Positions 25,766 through 32,547 of a DNA stretch of 60,732 bases are shown piece by piece. This stretch comes from Streptomyces olivochromogenes (GTDB lineage Bacteria; Actinomycetota; Actinomycetes; Streptomycetales; Streptomycetaceae). The stretch's first letter is position 1, and each line of letters starts with the position of its first letter. The translations under genes and the position numbers were made by a program. The notes beneath the pieces are model-generated. The model saw only the letters and a list, made by a program, of their open reading frames with translations, was not told where the DNA came from and searched no databases. The stretch covers positions 1 to 60,732 of the forward strand of contig NZ_KQ948469.1 of NCBI RefSeq assembly GCF_001514115.1. The letters are read 5' to 3'.

Positions 25766-25892
25766 CTACGCGGGAGCCCCTACCCGGTTGGGCTGAGAGG
25801 GCGTCTGGGAGCGGTGTCGACAACTGTCGACCCGGTCCCCATGGGAACGCCGACCGCATCACTTGAGCCACAGTGCCCGCGTAGGAGTACCG
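25766..25892 (+). promoter_or_regulatory. TPP (THI-box) riboswitch
   Basis: The P1 helix is a perfect 9-bp pairing, CTACGCGGG (25766-25774) with CCCGCGTAG (25876-25884). Inside are GGGCTGAGAGGGC (25790-25802), which contains the invariant CUGAGA of the pyrimidine-binding arm, and the second conserved block CGACCGCATCACTTGA (25851-25866) leading to TGCCCGCGTAGGAG. A variable arm lies between. The 3' strand of P1 runs into the GGAG ribosome site (25884-25887) of the small frame at 25894, so ligand binding could block translation initiation. The genes behind it encode thiamine-precursor uptake, as expected. Confidence 0.87.
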
Positions 25893-25893
25893 C

Positions 25894-25959
25894 ATGTCTT
25901 CAGCAGTCGAGCAGCAGTGTCCCCCGGCGTCCGCCGCGGCGGCCCGCTCCTGTTGTTGA
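25894..25959 (+). CDS. 21-residue ORF directly under the TPP riboswitch, ends Cys-Cys
   Basis: ATG 25894 lies six bases after GGAG, which overlaps the riboswitch's closing helix. The peptide starts MSSAVEQQC and ends AARSCC before TGA 25957-25959. The first long gene starts only at 26086. No family is recognised. Two consecutive Cys codons at the stop resemble cysteine-sensing leader ORFs, which would add a second input to a sulfur-containing vitamin operon; this is inference. It may also be a fortuitous frame. Confidence 0.5.
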   Translation: MSSAVEQQCPPASAAAARSCC

Positions 25960-26085
25960 CCCGCCCGGTCTCCCCTCCCCCTTCTCCTTGCTTTTCGCAC
26001 CAGGCAGCCAGGCCACGGGCCCGCACGCCTGAGTGCCGTCCGCATTCTGCCGTCTGCCGTCTGCCGTCCACGGAGCCGTCTGCCC

Positions 26086-27018
26086 ATGTCGCACGTCCGA
26101 GTCATGCTCGACTACTTCCACCCCTGGCCGAATTCCGCCGGTTTGTACGTGGCCCGGGAGCGCGGCTGGTACCGCGAAGCGGGTCTGGACGTGGAACTCA
26201 CCGTCCAGGATCCGGGACGCGGCGACACTCTGGAGTACCTGGCCCGGGGCGAGGTCGACTTCGGCCTCTTCCCGCCCAACCGGCTGCTCGCCCGCCGCGC
26301 CGCCCCCGGCCGGCCGTTGCTCGCCGTGGCAGCCGTCAACCACCGCGCCCTGGAGGCGATCCAGACCGCCCGCCCCACCGGCATCACCCGCCCCCGCGAC
26401 CTGGCCGGACGCCGCCTCGCCTACAACCCCACCCCGCGCGGACGCGCCATGGTCCGGCACCTGGTCGCGGCCGACGGCGGCGATCCGGACGCCGTGATCA
26501 CCGTCGACGCGGGCTACCGCGAGCTGACCGTGGACGACATAGCGGCCGGCGAGGCGGACGCCACCTTCGGCACCTACTGGTCCTGGGACGCCCTGCGCGG
26601 CGACCTTCCCGAAGAGCAGCGCCTGACCTGGCCGGTCGACGAGATCGGCGCCCCCCGCTACCACAGCTACCTCCTCGGTACGAGCGAGAGCCTCGCCGAC
26701 GCCCGCCCCGACCTGATACGCGCCTTCCTGGCCGCCACCGCCCGTGGCTACGCCTCCGCGGCGGCCGACCAGGTAGGCGCCCGCGCCCTGCTGGAACGCG
26801 TGATCCCCTACTTCTCGCGCCCCCTGATCGCCCGTTCCCTCAGTCTGGTCGCCCCGACCTGGACCGACGCGAACGGGAACTGGGGGGTCATCGACGAGAC
26901 CCGCATGGGCCCCTACGCCGACTGGCTCGCGCGGCACAAGGCCGTTCCGCACGCCCGCGACTGGCGGTCGTCGTACACGAACGACCTGCTGGCCACCACC
27001 CCGGCAGGCGCCGAATGA
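26086..27018 (+). CDS. NMT1/THI5-like pyrimidine-precursor-binding protein without signal peptide
   Basis: This 310-residue type II periplasmic-binding fold of the NMT1/THI5 family has PWPNSAGLYVARERGWYREA, LARGEVDFGLFPPNRLLARR, DLAGRRLAYNPTPRGRAMVR and SSYTNDLLAT at the end. It starts directly with the first beta-strand (MSHVRVMLDYFHPWPNSAGL), so it has no export signal, unlike the lipoprotein next door. It lacks the lysine/histidine pair that yeast Thi5 uses to make HMP-P, so it is more likely a binding protein than that suicide enzyme. It is the first long gene of the TPP-controlled operon. A cytoplasmic binding role or a mis-called start both remain possible. Confidence 0.8.
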   Translation: MSHVRVMLDYFHPWPNSAGLYVARERGWYREAGLDVELTVQDPGRGDTLEYLARGEVDFGLFPPNRLLARRAAPGRPLLAVAAVNHRALEAIQTARPTGITRPRDLAGRRLAYNPTPRGRAMVRHLVAADGGDPDAVITVDAGYRELTVDDIAAGEADATFGTYWSWDALRGDLPEEQRLTWPVDEIGAPRYHSYLLGTSESLADARPDLIRAFLAATARGYASAAADQVGARALLERVIPYFSRPLIARSLSLVAPTWTDANGNWGVIDETRMGPYADWLARHKAVPHARDWRSSYTNDLLATTPAGAE

Positions 27019-27095
27019 CCTGCCAGGCAAGGGAACTGACGAGACGCATGGCCATCGACCTCATGCGGGTCGACAGCGCGCTGTGTCGGGCGTGA
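27015..27095 (+). CDS. 26-residue leader peptide ahead of the thiamine lipoprotein gene
   Basis: ATG 27015 overlaps the stop of the preceding gene (ATGA). The frame ends with LTRRMAIDLMRVDSALCRA and TGA 27093-27095, 49 bases before the next gene. From the aspartate on (D-L-x-R-x5-C) its spacing is identical to that of the peptides at 21896 and 44605. Its place inside a sulfur-vitamin uptake operon fits cysteine-responsive control of the ABC genes, separate from the riboswitch. Confidence 0.65.
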   Translation: MTCQARELTRRMAIDLMRVDSALCRA

Positions 27096-27144
27096 AGAGG
27101 ACTCCCACGCCCCCAGCACCAGCGCGCCCATCCGAGGAAACCCC

Positions 27145-28182
27145 ATGAGATCCCGTACGACCGCCCTGTTCGCCGTGACCACCGCCGCCGTCCTCGCCGC
27201 GACGGGCTGTGCCGCGCAGGACTCCACGTCCGCCGCCGCCAAGAACGGCACCACCCAGGTCACCCTCGCCCTGGACTGGACACCCAACACCAACCACACC
27301 GGCATCTACGTGGCCCAGCAGAAGGGCTGGTTCAAGGCCGCCGGAATCGACCTGAAGATCGTGCCGTACGGCACGACCGCGCCCGAGACGCTGATCGCCG
27401 GCCACAAGGCGGACTTCGGGATCTCGTACCAGGAGGGCGTCACCACCGCGCGCGCCGCGGGCCAGGACATCACCTCCGTGTACGCCGTCACACAGAAGAC
27501 GAACGTCACGGTCTCCGTGCGCGCCGACCGCGACGACGTCAAGTCCCCCAAGGACCTGGACGGCAAGACGTACGCGGGCTTCGGCGCCCCGTATGAGAAG
27601 GCCCTGCTCCAGAAGGTCATCCAGGAGGACGGCGGGAAGGGCACGTTCAAGCAGATCACGCTCAACACCTCGGCCTACGCGGCCCTTTACGCGGGCAAGG
27701 CGGACTTCGCGATGCCCATGCCCACCTGGGAGGGCCTGGAGGCGAAACTCACGGGCAAGCCTCTCAAGGACTTCCAGCTCGCCGACTACGGCTTCCCGGC
27801 CATCTACTCGACCCTCATCGCGTCCTCCGGGCAGTACCTGAAGCAGAACCCCGAGGTCGCCAAGAAGTTCCTGGCCGTGGTCGACAAGGGGTACGCGTAC
27901 GCCGCCGACCACCCCGATCAGGCCGCCGATCTCCTCATCGCGGCCAACAAGAGCACGCTCACCAACTCGGAACTGGTCAAGAAGAGCGAGGCGTTGCTCG
28001 CCAAGGAGTACTACCGCGCCGCCGACGGCACGCTCGGCACCCAGACGGCGAAGCGCTGGCAGGACTTCGCCGACTTCGAGTTCAGGTCCGGCCTGCTGGT
28101 GGACAAGAACGGCAAGAAGCTCACCAAGGCGCCGGACGCCTCGACGTTCTTCACCGACGCCTACCTCCCGGACACCAAGTGA
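27145..28182 (+). CDS. thiY: ThiY-like lipoprotein, thiamine-pyrimidine ABC substrate-binding protein
   Basis: The protein has 345 residues. A lipoprotein signal ends at VLAATGCAAQ (lipid-modified Cys 22). The NMT1/THI5 domain follows: TLALDWTPNTNHTGIYVAQQ, KGWFKAAGIDLKIVPYGTTA, GHKADFGISYQEGVTTARAA, AIYSTLIASSGQYLKQNPEV and SNxxL-type helices to the end. This matches ThiY/FAMP-binding proteins, which bind formylaminopyrimidine or HMP outside the cell. Its stop overlaps the permease start (GTGA). The TPP riboswitch upstream supports the assignment. Confidence 0.87.
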   Translation: MRSRTTALFAVTTAAVLAATGCAAQDSTSAAAKNGTTQVTLALDWTPNTNHTGIYVAQQKGWFKAAGIDLKIVPYGTTAPETLIAGHKADFGISYQEGVTTARAAGQDITSVYAVTQKTNVTVSVRADRDDVKSPKDLDGKTYAGFGAPYEKALLQKVIQEDGGKGTFKQITLNTSAYAALYAGKADFAMPMPTWEGLEAKLTGKPLKDFQLADYGFPAIYSTLIASSGQYLKQNPEVAKKFLAVVDKGYAYAADHPDQAADLLIAANKSTLTNSELVKKSEALLAKEYYRAADGTLGTQTAKRWQDFADFEFRSGLLVDKNGKKLTKAPDASTFFTDAYLPDTK

Positions 28183-28952
28183 GGACGGCCCTGCGGGCGG
28201 TCTGGCCGCCGCTGCTCGTCCTCGCCGTGCTCGTGACCGGCTGGCAGGCGTACGTGACGGCCGCCGGCGTCGACCCGACGGTGCTGCCCAGCCCCGGCCG
28301 CGTCCTGTCGCAGGGCTGGGCGAACCGTGGCGACCTGTGGGACCAGACGCTGCCCACCCTCCAGGAGACCCTGCTCGGCTTCGCGCTGTCCTTCACCGCC
28401 GCCTGGCTGGTGGCCGTGGTGCTGGACTTCTCGGCTGCGGCCCGCCGGGGGCTGTATCCGCTCCTGGTGGCTTCGCAGACCATCCCGATCGTGGCCGTCG
28501 CACCGCTGCTGATCATCTGGTTCGGCTTCGGCCTGCTGCCGAAGATGCTGGTGGTGACCCTGACGACGTTCTTCCCGCTCGCGGCGACCCTGGCGGCGGG
28601 CTTCGCGGCCACCGACCGCGACGCTATGCGGCTGCTGCGCTCCCTGGGCACGGGCCGGGTGCGCGCCTTCCGGCTGGTCCGGGTGCCGAGCGCGCTGCCC
28701 CACTTCTTCACCGGGCTGCGGGTGAGCATCACGTACGCGGTGGTGGGCGCGGTCTTCGCGGAGTACGCGGGCGCCGAGAAGGGCCTCGGGATCTATATGC
28801 AGGCGCAGAAGAGCGCGTTCCGCACGGACCTGGTGTTCGCGGCGGTCGCGGTGACCGCCGCGCTGAGCATCGCCCTGTTCGGGGCGACCTGTCTGCTGCA
28901 ACGACTCGTTCTGCCGTGGGAGCGGGCGCTGGTGAAGGAGGGCCGGTCATGA
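28179..28952 (+). CDS. thiX: ABC transporter permease (ThiX-like)
   Basis: This 257-residue BPD-type permease has about six helices. The cytoplasmic coupling loop is AATLAAGFAATDRDAMRLLR, then SLGTGRVRAFRLVRVPSALP, and the LPSPGRVLSQGW start is typical of the SsuC/TauC/ThiX group. GTG 28179 overlaps the lipoprotein stop; the permease stop overlaps the ATPase start (ATGA). It forms the membrane channel of the precursor importer. Confidence 0.9.
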   Translation: MRTALRAVWPPLLVLAVLVTGWQAYVTAAGVDPTVLPSPGRVLSQGWANRGDLWDQTLPTLQETLLGFALSFTAAWLVAVVLDFSAAARRGLYPLLVASQTIPIVAVAPLLIIWFGFGLLPKMLVVTLTTFFPLAATLAAGFAATDRDAMRLLRSLGTGRVRAFRLVRVPSALPHFFTGLRVSITYAVVGAVFAEYAGAEKGLGIYMQAQKSAFRTDLVFAAVAVTAALSIALFGATCLLQRLVLPWERALVKEGRS

Positions 28953-29719
28953 GTCTCGAAGTGCGGGGCGTGACAAAGGCGTTCGGGTCGCTGGCAGTGC
29001 TGCGCGACCTGAACCTCAGCGTGGAGCCGGGTGAGTTCGCGGCCGTGATCGGTCCGAGCGGCAGCGGCAAGAGCACACTGTTCAACCTGATCTCCGGTCT
29101 GGACAGGCCTACTTCGGGCGAGATCCTGGTCCAGGGTGCCCCTGCGTCCGTGGCCTCGGGCAAGGTCGCCTACATGCCCCAGAAGGATCTGCTGTTCCCG
29201 TGGCGCACGGTGCTCGACAACACGGCGCTGGGGCTTGAGGCCCAGGGAGTGCGGAAGAAGGAGGCGCGGCGCAGGGCCGGGGAACTCTTCGAGGCTTTCG
29301 GACTCGACGGCTTCCAGTCCTCGTATCCCTTCGAGCTCAGCGGCGGCATGCGGCAGCGCGCGGCCCTGCTGCGCACCGTCGTTCTGGAGCGGCCCGTGCT
29401 GCTGCTCGACGAGCCGTTCGGCGCGCTCGACTCGCTCACCCGCACCGAGATGCAGCTGTGGCTGGCCGACATGTGGCAGCGCTACCGCTGGACCGTCGTC
29501 CTGGTCACGCACGACATTCGTGAGGCCGTCCTGCTCGCCGACACCGTGCATGTCCTGTCGCCCCGCCCGGCCACGGTCGTGGAGCGCATCGAGGTGCCGC
29601 GTTCCGGCCCGCGCGGTCTCGACGCCCTCTCCGAGCCGGAGTTCGCGGCGACCGAGCGGCGACTGCTGGACTCCCTGAGCGGCCGGGTGAGCCGGGTGAA
29701 CGAGGTGACGGCCGGATGA
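28949..29719 (+). CDS. thiZ: ABC transporter ATPase (ThiZ-like)
   Basis: The ATPase has 256 residues. Walker A is VIGPSGSGKSTLFNLISGLD, Q-loop VAYMPQKDLLFPWRTVLDN, signature FELSGGMRQRAALLRTVVLE, Walker B PVLLLDEPFGALDSLTR and switch histidine VLVTHDIREAV. This is the nitrate/sulfonate/ThiZ class. ATGA overlaps join it to the permease and to the kinase that follows. Confidence 0.92.
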   Translation: MSLEVRGVTKAFGSLAVLRDLNLSVEPGEFAAVIGPSGSGKSTLFNLISGLDRPTSGEILVQGAPASVASGKVAYMPQKDLLFPWRTVLDNTALGLEAQGVRKKEARRRAGELFEAFGLDGFQSSYPFELSGGMRQRAALLRTVVLERPVLLLDEPFGALDSLTRTEMQLWLADMWQRYRWTVVLVTHDIREAVLLADTVHVLSPRPATVVERIEVPRSGPRGLDALSEPEFAATERRLLDSLSGRVSRVNEVTAG

Positions 29720-30798
29720 GCGCGCTCCTGGCCCACGGCATGGGTACGGAACCGGTGGCCCCCGACTGGCCGCCGCTCACCGAGGCAGAGGTCGAGGCCG
29801 TCCTCGGTCCCGTGCGTGTGCTCTGGCGCAGCCCGCGCCCGCTGTCGGCGGCCGCCCTGGTCGAGCGGGGCGGGCGGCGGCTCTTCGTGAAGCGGCACCA
29901 CAGCGACGTACGCACCTTGGAGGGTCTGGCCGAGGAGCACGCCTTCCTGCGGTATCTGCGAGAGCGGGGTGCGCCGGTCGTGGAGGTGCTGGGGGCCGAG
30001 GCGCACGGGGAGTGGGTGTACGAGGTACATACGGCCGGAACCGGAACGGATCTCTACCGGGACGCGCTGTCGTGGTCGCCGTTCGCGTCCGTGGCCCATG
30101 CCCGGGCCGCCGGTGCCGCACTGGCCCAACTCCACCTGGCGGCGGAGGGGTTCGGCGCCCCGCGTCGGCGCCCGCAGCCCCTCGTCTCTTCCTTCAGCAT
30201 CTTCGCGGCGGTCGACCCCGAGGCCGCGCTGGAGGCGTATGTGGCCGAGCGGCCGGCACTGGTGGCGGCGTTGGCGGACCGTCCCTGGCGGGAGGACCTG
30301 CGCGCGGTCCATCTTCCCTTCCACCGGCGTCTGCTGCCCCACCTCGGCCGCCTTGAACCGCTGTGGACGCACAACGACTGGCACGCCTCGAACCTACTGT
30401 GGGACCCGGCGACCGGCACCGTCTCGACCGTCCTCGACTTCGGCCTCAGCGACCGCACGACCGCCGTCCACGACCTCGCGACCGCCATCGAGCGCAACAC
30501 CGTCCAGTGGCTCGACCCGTCCCGCCCCGTCCGCCCGGACGACGTGGACGCGCTCCTCGACGGGTACACCTCGATACGCCCCCTGAGCCCCGCCGAGTCG
30601 GCCGCCCTGCCCGAGCTGCTGCCGCTCGTGCACGCGGAGTTCGCCCTGTCCGAGCTGGGCTACTTCCACGGCGTCACCGGATCGCGGGCCAACGCCGATC
30701 TGGCGTACCGGTATCTGGTGGACCACACCCGGTGGTTCACCACCGGCGACGGGCTCCGGCTCCTCGATCGAGTACGGCTGCGGACACGTCGTCCCTAG
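29716..30798 (+). CDS. APH-fold small-molecule kinase, last gene of the thiamine operon
   Basis: This 360-residue protein has the aminoglycoside-phosphotransferase/choline-kinase fold. The ATP lysine lies in RRLFVKRHHSDVRTLEGLAE. The Brenner motif is WTHNDWHASNLLWDPATGTV (catalytic D, metal N), and the second metal aspartate is VLDFGLSDRTTAVHDLATAI. It overlaps the ATPase gene by 4 bases and shares the TPP riboswitch. Thiamine kinase ThiK of E. coli has this fold, so a kinase for thiamine, HMP or another imported precursor is a reasoned guess. True aminoglycoside resistance is unlikely from context. Confidence 0.82.
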   Translation: MSALLAHGMGTEPVAPDWPPLTEAEVEAVLGPVRVLWRSPRPLSAAALVERGGRRLFVKRHHSDVRTLEGLAEEHAFLRYLRERGAPVVEVLGAEAHGEWVYEVHTAGTGTDLYRDALSWSPFASVAHARAAGAALAQLHLAAEGFGAPRRRPQPLVSSFSIFAAVDPEAALEAYVAERPALVAALADRPWREDLRAVHLPFHRRLLPHLGRLEPLWTHNDWHASNLLWDPATGTVSTVLDFGLSDRTTAVHDLATAIERNTVQWLDPSRPVRPDDVDALLDGYTSIRPLSPAESAALPELLPLVHAEFALSELGYFHGVTGSRANADLAYRYLVDHTRWFTTGDGLRLLDRVRLRTRRP

Positions 30799-30891
30799 TG
30801 CCGTATGGGCTGTGAGGGCTGTGCTCCTGTGGCCGGATACTCCTGGGCCTTCGTCACGCCGGCCGCGACGATGTTCTCCCGGCGCACGGGA

Positions 30892-31593
30892 TCACGGCGG
30901 AGCGTTCCCGGCGCTGTCACGTCTTCCGGGGCCGACAGGTGCCGTCGTGGACGCCGTTGTCCCGTCCACGCGCACGCGTTGCCGTATGCGCCGGTCCCGG
31001 TCGTGTCCGTGGTGCTGGAGCATGGCGATCCGGGCCGCCTCGGCGTCCTGGGCCCGGATCGCCTCGGTGACGGCGCGGTGTTCGGCGAAGGCGGCGGTGA
31101 ACGTGTCGGCGACCTCGGGCGTGCGCCAGGGCGCGCTCGTCTTCACCTGCGCGTCAAGGGTCTGCAGGAAGGCGACGACGGTCCCGTTGTGGGCCGCATG
31201 GCGTACGGTTTCGTGCCAGTCGTTCAGGCTCCGTCGAATCTGCGCGGGATCCTCCAAGGACTGGGCGTGGTCGAGCAGGGCGTCCAGCCGGGCCAGGTCG
31301 ACCGGGCCGCGGCGCAGCGCCGCCGACGCGGCGGCCGTGGCGTCCAACACCGCCTGAATCTCGAACAGTTCGAGCATCTCCTCGTCCGACCGCAGGCGCA
31401 GCGTGAACCCGCGCCGCGTGGGGACCAGCAGCCCGTCCCGCTCGAGCAGGGCCAGGGCCTCGCGCACCGGGGTACGGGAGACCTCGAACTCCTCACTCAG
31501 CGCGAGCGGTACGAGCGAGGCGTCCGGCGGGTAGTACCCGGAGGTCAGCCGTTGCCTGAGTTCGTCGTAGATCGTGTCCCGTGTGCTCTTCAT
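30892..31593 (-). CDS. GntR-family regulator, FCD subgroup
   Basis: The protein has 233 residues. The winged helix is TIYDELRQRLTSGYYPPDAS then EFEVSRTPVREALALLERDG, GLLVPTRRGFTLR. The all-helical FCD ligand domain has LFEIQAVLDATAAASAAL, LNDWHETVRHAAHNG and AFAEHRAVTEAIRAQDAEAA, the last holding a metal-type histidine (EHRAV). It is the last gene of the thiM - monooxygenase - sulfurtransferase run, 36 bases after its neighbour, so it likely controls that operon. Ligand unknown. Confidence 0.88.
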   Translation of the reverse strand: MKSTRDTIYDELRQRLTSGYYPPDASLVPLALSEEFEVSRTPVREALALLERDGLLVPTRRGFTLRLRSDEEMLELFEIQAVLDATAAASAALRRGPVDLARLDALLDHAQSLEDPAQIRRSLNDWHETVRHAAHNGTVVAFLQTLDAQVKTSAPWRTPEVADTFTAAFAEHRAVTEAIRAQDAEAARIAMLQHHGHDRDRRIRQRVRVDGTTASTTAPVGPGRRDSAGNAPP

Positions 31594-31629
31594 CCGCTTC
31601 CTCGTCGTAGGCCCTCGGGCCGGGACCGA

Positions 31630-32547
31630 TCATGCCCGATGGGTGGGCGGTGTGTCTCGGCCGACGTCTCCCTCGGGGCCGGTCACCAACGGCAGGTCGG
31701 GGTGGGCTCGCCACTCGCTGAGGGAGCCGTCGTAGAGGACGACGTCGTCGATGCCGATCTCGTGCAGGGCGAGTGCCAGCCCGGCCGCGTTGATCGCCCC
31801 ACCGCAGTAGAGCACCGTACCGGCTCCCTGCCGCAGTCCGTGCTCCTGCGCCAGACGGACGGTGCGTACGGGGTCGATCGTGTGATGAGGGCCGAGCAGG
31901 TCGGCGTAGGGCAGGTTCGTGGTCCGGGGGATGTGTCCGGAACGGGGGCGGCCAGGATCGCCCGCATACTCCGTGCGGCGCAAGGCGCAGACGGCCGGGG
32001 TGGCGTCGCGGCCGTCGGCGACCCGCTTCATCCGGGCCAGGTCCGTGAAGTGCTCGCGGGCCGGGCCCGCGACGACGTCGCCCGCCGGCGGTGATCCCTC
32101 ACGCCCTTCGGTGACCGGGAATCCGGCCGCCTCCCACGCGGTGAGCCCACCGTCGAGGACCCGCACACGCGTGATGCCCGCCGACCGCAGCACCCACCAC
32201 AGACGGGCGGCCCACGCTCCCGTGAGGCGGTCGTAGACGACGATCGTGGAGTCCCGGCGGATGCCCAGCTCTCGCGCGTAGGCGGCGATGCGGTCAGGGG
32301 ACGGGCAGGTGAAGGGGAAAGGGGCCGAGGGGTCGGAGAAGCCTTCCACGAGGTCGGCGAAGTGGGCGCCCGGGATGCGGCGTTCCGTGTGCAGGGCGAG
32401 ACCGTGGACGAAGACAGTGGTCCCGTCCGGCTCGGTCCGCCGGTCCACACTGGCGTCGAGGAGTACGACGTCTTCCAGGTTCCTGCGCAGCCACGCCGCG
32501 TCGACGAGAGCGGAGGCGGCGGGGGCGGGAGTGGCGGGGGCGGTCAA
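31630..32547 (-). CDS. rhodanese-type sulfurtransferase, second copy
   Basis: This two-domain protein of about 305 residues has an inactive domain (VVLLDASVDRRTEPDG, IPGAHFADLVEGFSDPS, YDRLTGAWAARLWWVLRSAG) and an active one ending VLYCGGAINAAGLALALHEI. Its catalytic loop Cys-Gly-Gly-Ala-Ile-Asn resembles that of the paralogue at 24656 and departs from classical rhodaneses. I prefer TTG 32547 as start: it overlaps the monooxygenase stop (TTGA) and has GGGAGG seven bases upstream. ATG 32586 would overlap the neighbour by 43 bases. Confidence 0.86.
   Translation of the reverse strand: MTAPATPAPAASALVDAAWLRRNLEDVVLLDASVDRRTEPDGTTVFVHGLALHTERRIPGAHFADLVEGFSDPSAPFPFTCPSPDRIAAYARELGIRRDSTIVVYDRLTGAWAARLWWVLRSAGITRVRVLDGGLTAWEAAGFPVTEGREGSPPAGDVVAGPAREHFTDLARMKRVADGRDATPAVCALRRTEYAGDPGRPRSGHIPRTTNLPYADLLGPHHTIDPVRTVRLAQEHGLRQGAGTVLYCGGAINAAGLALALHEIGIDDVVLYDGSLSEWRAHPDLPLVTGPEGDVGRDTPPTHRA

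Noticed and set aside
26036..26075. CTGCCGT tandem repeats before the first thiamine gene
   Set aside because: Short simple repeats; a similar AGCAGACA run occurs near 35940. They look like slippage products with no dyad or spacing that suggests a site.
26086..27018. Thi5-type HMP-P synthase
   Set aside because: The expected lysine/histidine of the PLP-self-consuming site and the Cys-rich motif are absent (the loop reads VDFGLFPPNRLL), so I call a binding protein.
29716..30798. Aminoglycoside resistance gene
   Set aside because: The fold fits, but coupling to a TPP-regulated importer makes a metabolic kinase more likely; no resistance context is present.
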